This document shows, in pieces, positions 18,741 through 28,135 of a stretch of 64,000 nucleotides of DNA. The notes below the pieces were generated by a model. The model ran no database searches. It was not told where the DNA came from and saw only the letters and a program-made list of their open reading frames with translations. Origin of the DNA: an uncultured Thermoguttaceae bacterium (GTDB lineage Bacteria > Planctomycetota > Planctomycetia > Pirellulales > Thermoguttaceae); assembly GCA_938084835.1 (NCBI GenBank), contig CALKER010000015.1, positions 1 to 64,000 of the forward strand, in the 5' to 3' direction. Each line of letters opens with the position of its first letter. The stretch's first letter is position 1. A program made the position numbers and the translations under genes.

Positions 18741-20414
18741 ATGGCAAAAATCACTCTGCCCAAGATTCCGACACCGCGGAAAGTCCGCCCTAACGAGGTG
18801 TTGCTGGTGGCCAGTGGGGATTTGCGTCTTGCTGCCAACCAGACATGCTGGCCAGCTCAGGCACAGCTGGAGGAAGCACTCGCGGAGGCAGTGGCCGCCG
18901 CCGGATTCAAGTTAGTACGAGCTCATCCCTACAAAGAGTCCGAAAAACACGGATTCATCAGCTCCCAGAAAGAGGGTATGCAAGTTTTTGCTCAGATCGA
19001 CCCCTCGGCCAAGCTTATTGTCGCCGAGGCTGTGTGGCAATATTCGCACCATGTCCTGGCAGGACTCCTCAGCCATCAAGGACCGATCCTCACGCTGGCC
19101 AATTGGTCGGGACAATGGCCGGGACTGGTGGGATTGCTGAACCTCAACGCGTGTCTCACCAAGGCCGGGAAGAGTTATTCCACATTGTGGGCGGAAGATT
19201 TATCCGCGCCAGAATTTCGTAAACAGCTGGCACGGTGGCTAAAGACGGGCCGAATTCGTCACTCCACCGATCATGTCCAACCCTTTTCCGCGCTGCAGGT
19301 TCCAGCCACGCTGAAACGCCTCGCCCAGGCACTTGCGGCCCAGCTTCGCCGGCAGAAAGCGATTCTCGGGGTGTTCGATGAGGGTTGCATGGGCATGTAC
19401 AACGCCATCATCCCCGATGAACTTCTTCATCCGCTAGGTGTATTTAAGGAAAGGCTGAGCCAGTCAGCACTTTACTACGAAACCACGCAGGTCCCGGACG
19501 AAGAAGCCCAGGCAGTGCGACGATGGCTGGAGAAGCGTGGCCTCCGCTTTGTGACTGGTCCCAACCCAGACACGGACTTAACCGAGCAACAAATCCTGCT
19601 TCAATGCAAGATGTATATTGCGGCGCTACGGGTGGCCGACGACTTTGGCTGCGATGCGATCGGGATTCAATATCAACAAGGACTGAAGGATCTTCTTCCG
19701 GCCAGCGATTTGGTGGAAGGCATGCTCAACAACGCTGATCGCCCGCCAGTGTCAAGTCGCGACGGAAAGCGAATTCTCTACGAGGGGGAGCCACTTCCGC
19801 ACTTCAATGAGGTGGATGAATGCTCCGGATTAGATGCCCTTCTCACCTACCGCGTCCACAAAGCCTTGGGCCAACCGGTGGAAACTACCCTTCATGATAT
19901 ACGCTGGGGGGATTGGGACCGCTCCGGTTCGGTGAAGGATTATGTGTGGGTGTTTATGATTAGCGGTGGAGCTCCACCTGCCCATTTCATTAACGGATGG
20001 GCGGGTGCCTGCAGCGAACGACAACCCCCGATGTACTTCCGATTGGGCGGAGGCACCCTCAAAGGTGTTTCTAAACCCGGCGAAATCGTTTGGTCCCGGA
20101 TTTACGTGGAGCAAGGTCGACTCATGGTAGACATTGGCCGGGGTGAAGTAGTAGCTCTCCCAGAAGAAGAAACCCAACGCCGATGGCAGGAAACGACACC
20201 CCAATGGCCCATAATGCACGCCGTTCTTTACGGGATTACCCGGGACCAAATGATGGCAAAACACAAATCCAACCACATCCAGGTTGTTTACGCCACAAGC
20301 GAACAAGCAGCTGATCAATCCCTCCTTGCAAAAGCGAGCCTGGCCCAAGAACTAGGCATTCATGTGAACGTGTGTGGCACCCGAAAAGGACTGAAACCCT
20401 GGCCAGCCTCCTGA
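18741..20414 (+). CDS. L-fucose/arabinose isomerase-family protein
   Basis: About 557 residues, resembling the fucose-isomerase-like family. Seen: a Rossmann-like first half ([37 protein letters not shown]), [20 protein letters not shown], and a C-terminal half with acidic and His residues placed where isomerase metal ligands are expected ([29 protein letters not shown]). The assignment rests on overall resemblance, so the exact sugar and even catalytic activity are unproven. The ATG at 18741 has GGGAGGTGG 8 nt upstream. Following lutABC, it suggests deoxy-sugar (fucose or rhamnose) catabolism, where lactaldehyde becomes lactate. It ends 149 nt from the convergent sigma factor gene. Confidence 0.7.
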   Translation: MAKITLPKIPTPRKVRPNEVLLVASGDLRLAANQTCWPAQAQLEEALAEAVAAAGFKLVRAHPYKESEKHGFISSQKEGMQVFAQIDPSAKLIVAEAVWQYSHHVLAGLLSHQGPILTLANWSGQWPGLVGLLNLNACLTKAGKSYSTLWAEDLSAPEFRKQLARWLKTGRIRHSTDHVQPFSALQVPATLKRLAQALAAQLRRQKAILGVFDEGCMGMYNAIIPDELLHPLGVFKERLSQSALYYETTQVPDEEAQAVRRWLEKRGLRFVTGPNPDTDLTEQQILLQCKMYIAALRVADDFGCDAIGIQYQQGLKDLLPASDLVEGMLNNADRPPVSSRDGKRILYEGEPLPHFNEVDECSGLDALLTYRVHKALGQPVETTLHDIRWGDWDRSGSVKDYVWVFMISGGAPPAHFINGWAGACSERQPPMYFRLGGGTLKGVSKPGEIVWSRIYVEQGRLMVDIGRGEVVALPEEETQRRWQETTPQWPIMHAVLYGITRDQMMAKHKSNHIQVVYATSEQAADQSLLAKASLAQELGIHVNVCGTRKGLKPWPAS

Positions 20415-20563
20415 GCCCTAGAGGCGGCCCAGTCTCAATCATGATCCACAGGAAACGCTAAAGAAGAAAGCAAGTTTAGCGGGGCAAAGTGGAAGTCAAG
20501 TTGAGCCTGGCAGTTGGCGGAGGGAGTAAAAGTTCTAGCTAAGCCAGCCGCCGTCAAGCTTTG

Positions 20564-21487
20564 TCAATTAAGAGTGTCCGGCTGATTCTGCAACGAAAGG
20601 GTAGCAGCATTGACTTCGGGCTTGCCCGATTGTTTCTCTCCCTCAAGGGCCATCGCCAGCTTGCGAAGCGCTTCAGTTTCAATCTGCCGCACGCGTTCGC
20701 GGGTCAGCCCGAGCGCTTCCCCAATTTCTTTGAGCGTCTTCGGTTGATTGTCATCCAGACCGAACCGCATTCGCAGCACAGTAGCTTCCCGCGGATCCAT
20801 GCTATCAAGAAGGGACATCACCTGTTTAAGACAATCCAGCTCCACAAGTTCCTCGTCGGGCCTGCGTGTCTGATCGTCCATCAAGATCTCCCCAAGCGAC
20901 CAGCCAGAGTCCCCCTGATCACTGTGGGGGATCATATTATGGATGCGAATCGCTTTCTTAATGATGGGGAGCTTCTTGCGGGGAATACCCAAAACTCGGG
21001 CTACCTCCTCTGGTGTGGGTGTTCGCCCCAGCTCCTCGGTCAATCGAGCACTCGCCCGTCGCCACTTGGAGAGGAGCTCGACCATATAGGCAGGGATGCG
21101 TATTGCTTTGGCGCAATTGATTAGCGCCCGTTTGATCGATTGCTTGATCCAATAGCTCGCGTATGTTGAAAAACGGGTTCCCATGGCGGGATCATACCCT
21201 TCCACGGCCCGCAGCAGTCCCAAGTTGCCTTCCTCAATGAGGTCCTGCAGGCTCAATCCTTTGCCGGTGTAATTGCGGGCAATGTTGACAACAAGCCGAA
21301 GGTTGGCACGAACCATCCGGTCTCGTGCCTGGGGATCGCCGCGAGCGATGGCCTCTGCAAGTTCCTGTTCGTCCTCCGGACTAAGGAGGGGGGTTTCGTT
21401 GATCTCACGCAGATACGTTTCCAGGGGTGATTGGGTGGCGGTGCTGGCTCGCTTCTGACGTTGGCGCTTCATTGGTGCACTATTCAT
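20564..21487 (-). CDS. RNA polymerase sigma-70 factor (primary-type, group 1/2)
   Basis: 307-residue sigma-70 factor. Region 1.2 (SPLETYLREINETPLLSPEDE), region 2 (RANLRLVVNIARNYTGKG, LQDLIEEGNLGLLRAVEGYD, FSTYASYWIKQSIKRAL), region 3 (ARLTEELGRTPTPEEVARVLG) and region 4 (LRMRFGLDDNQPKTLKEIGE, LTRERVRQIETEALRKL) are all present. There is no long acidic region 1.1, so it could be the housekeeping factor of a planctomycete or a group 2 paralogue. AGGAAGG lies directly before the ATG at 21487. Region 2.4/4.2 motifs predict recognition of TTGACA/TATAAT promoters, which agrees with the promoters seen before dnaA and at 37297. Confidence 0.95.
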   Translation of the reverse strand: MNSAPMKRQRQKRASTATQSPLETYLREINETPLLSPEDEQELAEAIARGDPQARDRMVRANLRLVVNIARNYTGKGLSLQDLIEEGNLGLLRAVEGYDPAMGTRFSTYASYWIKQSIKRALINCAKAIRIPAYMVELLSKWRRASARLTEELGRTPTPEEVARVLGIPRKKLPIIKKAIRIHNMIPHSDQGDSGWSLGEILMDDQTRRPDEELVELDCLKQVMSLLDSMDPREATVLRMRFGLDDNQPKTLKEIGEALGLTRERVRQIETEALRKLAMALEGEKQSGKPEVNAATLSLQNQPDTLN

Positions 21488-22471
21488 CCTTCCTGCGACA
21501 ACAACATCCCCATCATCGCAATTTTTCCCAACTCCCCTTCAACTATCGTCTGAAGAGGCTACGACTCTCGACCACTGTGGGGAAAGGCGCACCTACATCG
21601 GATGTTCGCCCCCTAGGGGAAATAGCGAACAATCGCATATCCGCGAAAGCACCGAGCCAAATAGATGTACGCCCAATAACGCAGATTCCCTTTGGAACCA
21701 GTTCACCCTTCGTTGACAACAAGAGTGTTTGCTTGCGATGTGAAGCTCATACCGCTCCTGCCGACTATGCCTTTAGAAGAGGAAACGCCGAAGAAACCGC
21801 CCAATCCGATCGTCCAGCCTCAAAAACCCCAAGTTCTGGAGAACATTTCCTTAGGGTAACCAAAACCTCCCCAGTGAGCGCAGCTTTAAGTGGCATTCTG
21901 CCCAAGCCCACAAACCGCAAAAAGCACAGCGGCCCTCTTTAGCCGGCAAATGGAGCGACCTCCCCAGTACGTGCTTACCCAGTGAGCTTAAGGGCGGATC
22001 CCACAACCATGTTCGCAAACTCTCGCAAGCGCATTGCCGCCACACACCGCATCGTTATTGACCAAAGATAACGGCCTGAAACCAAACAAAAACAAAAAGG
22101 CGCCGTCGCCGGGGCCTTACCACGCAAACTTGGTCGACGACTAAACTTTTTTAATTCGGGCTTCGGACACCACCCGAAGGACAGAAAGTACCCCCCCGGC
22201 CGCAAGCAGGCGTCCGGACGTCAATCGACCTCAAATCGAGCGCGACAGGGTATCATGAGCTGCGGCTTGGGGGATTCCTCCTATGGCACTGTGAAATTCG
22301 ACACGGCGCGCCTCCGCTAGCGCGCGTGTGAGCGGTACTTCCTCTGGCACTGTGAAATGCGATTTGTTAGGAGAGAGGCTCACGAAACTATTGTCAATCT
22401 ACCCGCTGTTTACAGAGAGGTCTTGGGGGACCGATCCCCTACTCAAGAGAGGTCCCTCTGGACCGGCGTTG
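21488..22471. other. Long non-coding gap with repeat-hairpin-repeat element
   Basis: 984 nt between the sigma factor start and the Spy-like gene end. Apart from the element at 22284-22362 I see nothing supported. The 171-codon rightward frame at 21427-21942 overlaps the sigma gene and lacks a start signal. Confidence 0.45.
22284..22362. repeat. Direct repeats flanking a strong hairpin
   Basis: TGGCACTGTGAAATTCGA (22284-22301) and TGGCACTGTGAAATGCGA (22345-22362) differ at one base and are 61 nt apart. Each is preceded by a TTCCTC string. Between them, 22301-22329 forms a stem ACACG-(G)-CGCGC paired with GCGCG-CGTGT around an 8-nt loop. No gene overlaps. The origin is unknown: a small mobile repeat, a two-copy CRISPR-like remnant or a structured RNA. 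Confidence 0.7.
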
Positions 22472-23044
22472 TTAACTTTGCTGTTGCTGAGCCCGTTTGG
22501 GTTCTTTCTTTTCGGGCGGCGTTTCCCTCTTTTTTGGCGGTTTTTGCTCTTTTGCTGCCGCCTTTAAAGTTTTCGCAACGCGTGGCTCCACAATCTGCTT
22601 TTGTTCGGGAGTAAGAATGTCTAAGAGGCGTTTTGCCAGCTGTTCATGGATCTCCCGACGCATCCCCATCAACTCGGCAAATTTCTCTTTTTGCTCTGGA
22701 GTCAACTCGACTGCTTCGTCCTGCAACTTGCGAATTTCCTGAGGGGTCTTGCCCTCAGCCTTGCCCTTTGTGGCGATTTCGGCGCGAAGTTTCCGCTGCT
22801 CTTGCGTGAACAGCTCCTGAATCTTCTTATTAACTTCCGCAAGCTTCCGTCCCACTTCGAGCTTCAGGGCCTCCACTTTTTCCTTTTGCTCCGCCGTCAG
22901 ATCGACCCCATCAAGCCACTGCGCGAGCACGGGAATCTCTGGGCCGACTTGTTTTGGAGGCTTTTTCTCAGCCTTCTGTGCCCATGCGATTCCGCCGATT
23001 AAGCAGATTGCGACACCGAGAACCAACGTTCTGGACCAACGCAT
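22472..23044 (-). CDS. Spy/CpxP-like periplasmic protein with LTxxQ motifs
   Basis: 190 residues. A signal peptide (LVLGVAICLIGGIAWA) is followed by a highly charged helical domain holding repeated LT-x-x-Q motifs: DLTAEQKEKVEAL, ELTPEQKEKFAEL and ILTPEQKQIVEP. These are the hallmark of Spy/CpxP-type periplasmic chaperones or metal/stress sensors. The C-terminus is Lys/Pro/Glu/Gln-rich and probably disordered. AAGGAGGTGAAGT precedes the ATG at 23044. The facing gene across 1.1 kb is a membrane histidine kinase, reminiscent of CpxP-CpxA, but a link is inference only. Confidence 0.8.
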   Translation of the reverse strand: MRWSRTLVLGVAICLIGGIAWAQKAEKKPPKQVGPEIPVLAQWLDGVDLTAEQKEKVEALKLEVGRKLAEVNKKIQELFTQEQRKLRAEIATKGKAEGKTPQEIRKLQDEAVELTPEQKEKFAELMGMRREIHEQLAKRLLDILTPEQKQIVEPRVAKTLKAAAKEQKPPKKRETPPEKKEPKRAQQQQS

Positions 23045-23204
23045 ACTTCACCTCCTTAACCTAGCTTGTGACACCAGCACCAACCACGCCCGTACCGTGA
23101 CCACTACAAGTTTCCTGCCCTAAACCCGAGAAGTACCGAATACCTTACCAACTTCGCAATTTTTATGACTAAAAAACGTACACGGAACCTCTTTCATCTG
23201 AAAC

Positions 23205-23220
23205 CCACCTTACCAGGTGG
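23205..23220. promoter_or_regulatory. Inverted repeat CCACCT-TACC-AGGTGG
   Basis: 16-nt inverted repeat with 6-bp arms, about 160 nt upstream of the Spy-like gene start. Its arms and length equal those of the palindrome at 23775, which suggests a shared operator rather than chance. Confidence 0.5.
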
Positions 23221-23774
23221 CCCAAAGCCACACACCCACGCCTTGACTCATCCGGTGACGAAAATTAGACCGATAACTCGTTCTGAAGCCGCCGGCGGTT
23301 AGTTTGGGCGTCCCTTGCACAGTGAATGCAAATCCCCGCTTACCCCGCGGACTACCCTTGTCGCGCTCGCCCCCACCTCGCAAAACCTGGCCTTAAACCT
23401 TTCGGTTGGCGAATCAACCTCAGACTCAGGCCGCCGGAATTTCCCCCACTTCTTAATCGCGATGGACCGGCTAACCTCCATTAGCTGCCAATGAACCTTG
23501 GCGAGCCACCCACCGGGGACCGAACTGACTCTGAAGCCTGGTCCTCCGATCGGGTGCGATTAAGCGCCGAAAAACCTAACTCCAAAGATTACTGATATTT
23601 TGTCTGGTAATCAAATTTTTTAACGCGATCCTGGGCCGTTTCCGTGGCAAAGCAGAAAGTACCAAAATAAATAACCCGGCAGAGTGGCACCCCGTTTCGC
23701 CCAGTAGCTAGAATTTCGCGAGATTTGCTCAATTGTATGGCCTGAGCTGGAACTCACTTTCATGAGAACGAATC

Positions 23775-23790
23775 CCACCTAATTAGGTGG
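23775..23790. promoter_or_regulatory. Perfect palindrome CCACCTAATTAGGTGG
   Basis: 16-bp perfect palindrome, about 350 nt upstream of the histidine kinase start and 570 nt from the related site at 23205. It has the size and symmetry of a dimeric repressor operator. Confidence 0.55.
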
Positions 23791-24137
23791 TATTATTTAA
23801 CACTAATCGCTGTTAATCTGAGCTGATTGGGAATACCGGGGCTCAATTAAATTGAATGCTACGGGGAGGAATTTAGGACAAGGTTCGAATCCCAGAGTTT
23901 TTGAAGACTCTGTTCTGGTCCGCTTCTATCATGCTACTGAAGGAGGTCCCCCGGAGCTCAAGAGAACAAAAGTGCTAGCCCGAACTAGCGCCTCACCGAG
24001 CCATTGGCGAAAGGCCGAACTTGGCCCCCGGGGGCCCGAGTCAAATGTATTGGAGTATCGTATTACCCCAGAATGGGGATCAAACCAAAGGAGCTGTTTC
24101 CACCAATTCCGATTGAATTTCACACAGGTGGGTGGCA

Positions 24138-25877
24138 ATGACCTCTCGCGTCCTTCCACGAGGGTTGGGTGAAACCAGCCTTGAAGTTAAGTGTCTGTTT
24201 TTCTTTGGTGTGTCGATCGCGGCGGTGATCGCGGTGAGCTTCTTTCTTTATTGGGTTGTGACCGGCAATGTGGTCTATGGTCAAAACCCAATTAAAGCCC
24301 GGCTTCTTGTCGATCAGGTCATGCTTATAAAACATTGGGAAAAATTGGAAACAAATGAGCAGTTCCTGCCCTATATTGAGCACCTTACTAGGAACCTGAG
24401 TAACCAGCAGTTTACGTGGCGGGTGATCCATCGACCGGACAGTCGGGCGGCCAACCCGGAACAGCTTCAGCGCCCGGCCGACCCGTTCGAAGAGGAGCTC
24501 CTCAAACAATTCATGCGGCATCGCCGTGCGGAGGAGGCTTCAGAAACGCAACCGGAATATGCCGAACGCTATGTCAATGATGGTTTGGAGTATCAATACT
24601 ATCAGGCGGTTCGGGCCCAGGCATCGTGTTTGACCCTGTGTCATAAGACCTATCCTCAACCCGGCGGTTTCGATGTTCCTGTTGGGGGAATTCAACTGGC
24701 CAGCGAACCGTTGCAAAGCGGGGATTTGATGGCCATTATTCAAGTGACAATTCCCAACGGCCCCACTCAGTCGGCAGTCACAGAAACGTGGAACTGGCTC
24801 TTTGCCGTATCAATTGTGACAGCCTTCTTGGCGCTTGTGGCATTCTATATCGTCATACGCTACGTGATCGTACGTCCCCTGCGTCATCTTCGGGACGTAA
24901 GCGAAGCGGTAAGCCGGGGTAATATCGACACCCGCGCGGAGCTTCATACCGGAGACGAATTCGAAACCTTAGCCGACGCTTTTAACTCCATGCTTCACAG
25001 TTTGATCACGGCCCAGGAAGAACTCCGCCAGGTCAACGCCGACTTGGACGCCAAGGTGGATCAGCTTGCCCAACTCAATATGCAGCTTTATGAAATGAAC
25101 CGCATCAAAAGCGATTTCATGGCCACCATGAGCCACGAGCTACGCACACCTTTAAACAGTATTCTTGGTTTCAGTGAAGTGTTGGCGTCAGCTGTAAACT
25201 TAGACGACCGCCAGCGCCGCTTTGTAAATAACATCCAAAAGGCCGGCCGGATGCTCCTGGAAATGATCAACAACATTCTTGATCTCGCAAAGATCGAGAG
25301 TGGTCGCATGGAGTTGCGACCTATCGAGTTTGACGTGACTCAGATGATTATGGCGGAATGTGATCTGGCGCGACCACTCAGCGAAAAGAAAAACCTCGAG
25401 CTGCAAGTGGAAATCCAACACGGGCTGCCCCCAATGTATCAGGATGAACATCGGCTGCGGCAGATCCTTAATAATCTTCTTTCCAACGCCATAAAGTTCA
25501 CGCCCGAGGGAGGTCGGATCAAAGTGAGCGCGCGCCGTGATAACGGCTTTTTAGTTCTTCAGGTTAGCGATACAGGAGTGGGCATCCCGGAGGAGGATCA
25601 ACAAATTATCTTTGAAAAATTCCGCCAAGGTCGAACAGCCCGGCCGACCGGCGACCCTCTCACGAGGGAGCACTCCGGCACAGGGTTGGGGCTGTCCATC
25701 GTTAAAGAGCTATGCCGGTTGATGGGCGGGGAAGTCTGCGTGCAGAGCCAGCTTGGCGTGGGCAGTACCTTTACCGTACGCGTCCCCTGGCGTTGGGAGA
25801 CTCACACATCTGGAGAATTTCACGGCGAGTGGACGTTGGAGCAGGCACTTAGCATGTCGGCCGAACGGCGACGATAG
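24138..25877 (+). CDS. Membrane sensor histidine kinase with Tll0287-like (DUF3365) sensor
   Basis: 579 residues. A membrane helix at about 20-43, a periplasmic region to about 218, a second helix at about 221-246, HAMP (RPLRHLRDVSEAVSRGNI, then GDEFETLADAFNSML), a short coiled coil, HisKA with phospho-acceptor His333 (FMATMSHELRTPLNSILGF), and HATPase N/G1/G2 boxes (LRQILNNLLSNAIKFTP, DTGVGIPEED, GTGLGLSIVKEL). The periplasmic part has CLTLCHKTYP (Cys164, Cys168, His169), a CxxxCH variant of a c-type haem site, and resembles the DUF3365/Tll0287 sensor fold. Redox or gas sensing is therefore plausible. No response regulator is adjacent, so it is an orphan. The ATG at 24138 is preceded by AGGTGGGTGG. 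Confidence 0.9.
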   Translation: MTSRVLPRGLGETSLEVKCLFFFGVSIAAVIAVSFFLYWVVTGNVVYGQNPIKARLLVDQVMLIKHWEKLETNEQFLPYIEHLTRNLSNQQFTWRVIHRPDSRAANPEQLQRPADPFEEELLKQFMRHRRAEEASETQPEYAERYVNDGLEYQYYQAVRAQASCLTLCHKTYPQPGGFDVPVGGIQLASEPLQSGDLMAIIQVTIPNGPTQSAVTETWNWLFAVSIVTAFLALVAFYIVIRYVIVRPLRHLRDVSEAVSRGNIDTRAELHTGDEFETLADAFNSMLHSLITAQEELRQVNADLDAKVDQLAQLNMQLYEMNRIKSDFMATMSHELRTPLNSILGFSEVLASAVNLDDRQRRFVNNIQKAGRMLLEMINNILDLAKIESGRMELRPIEFDVTQMIMAECDLARPLSEKKNLELQVEIQHGLPPMYQDEHRLRQILNNLLSNAIKFTPEGGRIKVSARRDNGFLVLQVSDTGVGIPEEDQQIIFEKFRQGRTARPTGDPLTREHSGTGLGLSIVKELCRLMGGEVCVQSQLGVGSTFTVRVPWRWETHTSGEFHGEWTLEQALSMSAERRR

Positions 25878-26035
25878 GTTGAGGGCTTGTTCCGGCGGTA
25901 GTAAAAACTGCGGGGAGTGGCCGGAAAACCTCCTCAAACTGTCGTACACTAAAGAAAGTAGAAACTTATACCAACCGGGCCGGTAAGTACACTCATCGCA
26001 ATTTTTCAGCTAGTAACTCCCAAGCGATAATACCC

Positions 26036-26605
26036 ATGGTTACTCGACGAAAAGTCAATCCTGCTGCAGAAAGGGCGGGCTTTCGCTCGGAATCATCTCA
26101 GCCCGGCCGCAAGCTCGCGCCCGCATCGGCGCATCCAAATTCACTGCCGCATGTGATTCTTTTTACCGACGGTGCATGCCACGGCAATCCGGGCCCCGGG
26201 GGATGGGCGTTTATCTTGCGACACCCCCAAAGCGGGCGGCAACTTGAATGTTCCGGAGCCGAACCGCAAACGACGAATAACCGCATGGAGCTAACCGCGG
26301 TCGTGAAGGGCCTGGAAGCGCTGAAACGGCCCTCCTGCGTCGAGCTGGTTACCGATAGCATCTATGTAGGCAAAGGAATCACTGAATGGCTTCCGAAATG
26401 GAAGTCCCAAGGTTGGCGACGCCGTGAGGGAAAAAGTTGGACCGAAATTAAAAACGAAGATCTATGGCGGCGATTGGATGAACTCCTCACCCGGCACCAC
26501 GTAGTATTCCGGCATATCCCCGGGCACAGCGGCCACCCAGAAAATGAGCGTTGCGATGCCCTAGCGGTGGCCGCTTATAAGAAGCTTATGGGGCAGCTGG
26601 CCTGA
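26036..26605 (+). CDS. rnhA: Ribonuclease HI
   Basis: Cytoplasmic endonuclease that cleaves the RNA strand of RNA:DNA hybrids. 189 residues with all active-site positions: Asp45 in LFTDGACHGNPGPGGWAF, Glu85 in NNRMELTAVV, Asp107 in LVTDSIYV, and Asp174 in ENERCDALA, with His164 in the flexible HIPGHSGHPEN loop. The N-terminus carries about 37 extra basic, Pro/Ser-rich residues compared with the E. coli enzyme. Their function is unknown, and a later start is possible because no ribosome binding site precedes the ATG at 26036. Confidence 0.95.
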   Translation: MVTRRKVNPAAERAGFRSESSQPGRKLAPASAHPNSLPHVILFTDGACHGNPGPGGWAFILRHPQSGRQLECSGAEPQTTNNRMELTAVVKGLEALKRPSCVELVTDSIYVGKGITEWLPKWKSQGWRRREGKSWTEIKNEDLWRRLDELLTRHHVVFRHIPGHSGHPENERCDALAVAAYKKLMGQLA

Positions 26606-26610
26606 AAGAT

Positions 26611-26646
26611 ACGGCCTTTTAAAGTAGGGTTTTTCTCGGAAATCAA
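26611..26646 (+). repeat. 3' element shared with the dnaA downstream region
   Basis: ACGGCCTTTTAAA, then AGGG, then TTTTTCTCGGAAAT, starting 6 nt after the rnhA stop. The same order of blocks occurs at 36614-36656, where it forms the right arm and T-run of a terminator. Here the left arm is reduced to GGCC inside the rnhA C-terminus, so it may be a weak terminator. Confidence 0.5.
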
Positions 26647-26854
26647 GCGTGTCCGCCGCGCCGAAAGCCGTGCGTATGATGCCAAGTTCTGGCCCCCACC
26701 GGCTTTTCGCCTCAGGGAAAGGATGGAACCTTTCCAGTTTAAGCACGAACAAGCCCACCCTGTTAAGTGAGCGGGCAAACCTGGGGATTATTGGTGCCAA
26801 GCTCGGTTGAGACCCACGTGCACCCTGTCCAGTTCCCCTTGCGAGCCAGGACTC

Positions 26855-28135
26855 TTAGGCCGGCTGGCCAGGCAAAGCCACCACATTTTCTTGCGGAATT
26901 TCCACAGTTCCCCTTTCAAAATCTTCTGCCGTAGGCCGGAGTTGCAGATTGAAAAGCGCCGGGTTCTTGTTGGGGTCGGTCATCAGTTCGTCCCACCACA
27001 CCTGCCGACCCGTGTAGGCGGAAATTCGTCCCATAATTGCTGTGGCCGTTGACTCCGCCAAATCGCGCAACTGGTTAATCGGTTCCCCCTTCGCAACAAA
27101 GTAGAGCATATCGATTTGCTCCTGATGGTGGGCACTGTTGCCGCGGAGAAGGTCCGGGGGAATGGGCGACTGCTTAGGAGAGGGGAAATTGTTTCCGGAT
27201 GTTCGCCCCTTTTCGTACACGAAGTCGTGCCCGACCCAATTGAAACACCCATTTACCTGCCGACACATTGAATGGATATGAACACCATCCCCGTAATCAT
27301 AGTCGATGCTAAAGAAATCGTACATGTCGCCGGCATTACGGCGGGCACGACCACCAAATCCTACGGCGCTCACCGGGGGCCGACCGCAGAACCAATTCGC
27401 TATATCGATATTGTGGACGTGTTGCTCCACAATATGGTCTCCGGAAAGGGCCACCCAATTCTGCCAAGTGCGAACAAGATCGTCAGCCGATGTGGGGCAA
27501 ATGGGCTGGGTCCGAAACATAGAACCAATGCAATATGAGATTCGGCCAGCATACAGATTGCCCAAGGCCTTCTCCACTACCACAGCCTGATGGGTGAGCC
27601 GATAGTTCCAGTCGTGTCGCATATCTGTCCCAGCCACGAGCACAAGCCCCTTGCGGTAGCCCTCTTCGGCCGCGGCAATCACACGTCGGCAACCTACCGG
27701 ATCTACCGCCGATGGCTTCTCCAGAAAGATGTGCTTTCCGGCCTTCACGGCCGCTTCCAAAAATAAGGGATGAAAAACCGGTGCCGTGGCTATCAGTACG
27801 ATTTCCGCGTCGGTTTCCAAAAGGGCGCGATATGCCAAAGGACCACCGAAACAACGAGCGGGAGGGACGTCGAAACGCTTCCCTGCTCGCTCCGCCCGAT
27901 CGGCGAAGTAATCGGCAACAGCGACCACCTGGACCCGAAAGTTTAGTGTCTTTGCGGCCTTCAAAGCATCGGCCACGGCACCCTGACCGCGGCCTCCGCA
28001 CCCGATAAGCCCAATCTTGAAAGTTCGCTCCGCAGCCTTGGACGAAGTAAACACCCAGGGCCACGCTAATGCTGAGCTCGTCGCTCCACTACGACGCAAG
28101 AACATTCTTCGCGAAAGAGTTGTGCTTTCCTTCAT
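26855..28135 (-). CDS. Gfo/Idh/MocA-family oxidoreductase, Tat-exported
   Basis: 426 residues. A twin-arginine signal (LSRRMFLRRSGATSSALAW) is followed by an NAD(P)-binding Rossmann domain (FKIGLIGCGGRGQGA; VVAVADYF; IVLIATAPVFHPL; FLEKPSAVDPVG) and the typical C-terminal alpha/beta domain (VEQHVHNIDIANWFCGRPP; DMYDFFSIDYDYGDGVHIHS). These exported oxidoreductases are much expanded in Planctomycetes and are thought to act on sugars or glycosides, probably with a tightly bound cofactor. The ATG at 28135 starts the Tat signal, with GGGAGAGAGG before it; an upstream TTG is less likely. The substrate is unknown. Confidence 0.92.
   Translation of the reverse strand: MKESTTLSRRMFLRRSGATSSALAWPWVFTSSKAAERTFKIGLIGCGGRGQGAVADALKAAKTLNFRVQVVAVADYFADRAERAGKRFDVPPARCFGGPLAYRALLETDAEIVLIATAPVFHPLFLEAAVKAGKHIFLEKPSAVDPVGCRRVIAAAEEGYRKGLVLVAGTDMRHDWNYRLTHQAVVVEKALGNLYAGRISYCIGSMFRTQPICPTSADDLVRTWQNWVALSGDHIVEQHVHNIDIANWFCGRPPVSAVGFGGRARRNAGDMYDFFSIDYDYGDGVHIHSMCRQVNGCFNWVGHDFVYEKGRTSGNNFPSPKQSPIPPDLLRGNSAHHQEQIDMLYFVAKGEPINQLRDLAESTATAIMGRISAYTGRQVWWDELMTDPNKNPALFNLQLRPTAEDFERGTVEIPQENVVALPGQPA

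Larger units (their letters stand above)
23045..24137. other. Divergent gap with two matching palindromic sites
   Basis: 1093 nt between the Spy-like gene and the histidine kinase gene, which are transcribed away from each other. It holds CCACCT-N4-AGGTGG at 23205 and 23775. A 106-codon frame at 23852 overlaps the kinase start and is not convincing. The string GGTTCGAATCCC near 23884 resembles a tRNA T-loop, but its flanks do not pair. Confidence 0.5.

Noticed and set aside
22284..22362. TGGCAC strings that look like -24 boxes of sigma-54 promoters
   Set aside because: The GG to GC distance is 11 rather than 10, the first copy lacks GC altogether, and no gene starts downstream on that strand.
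23880..23900. GGTTCGAATCCC, like a tRNA T-loop
   Set aside because: The flanking five bases on each side do not pair, and no acceptor or anticodon stem is present.
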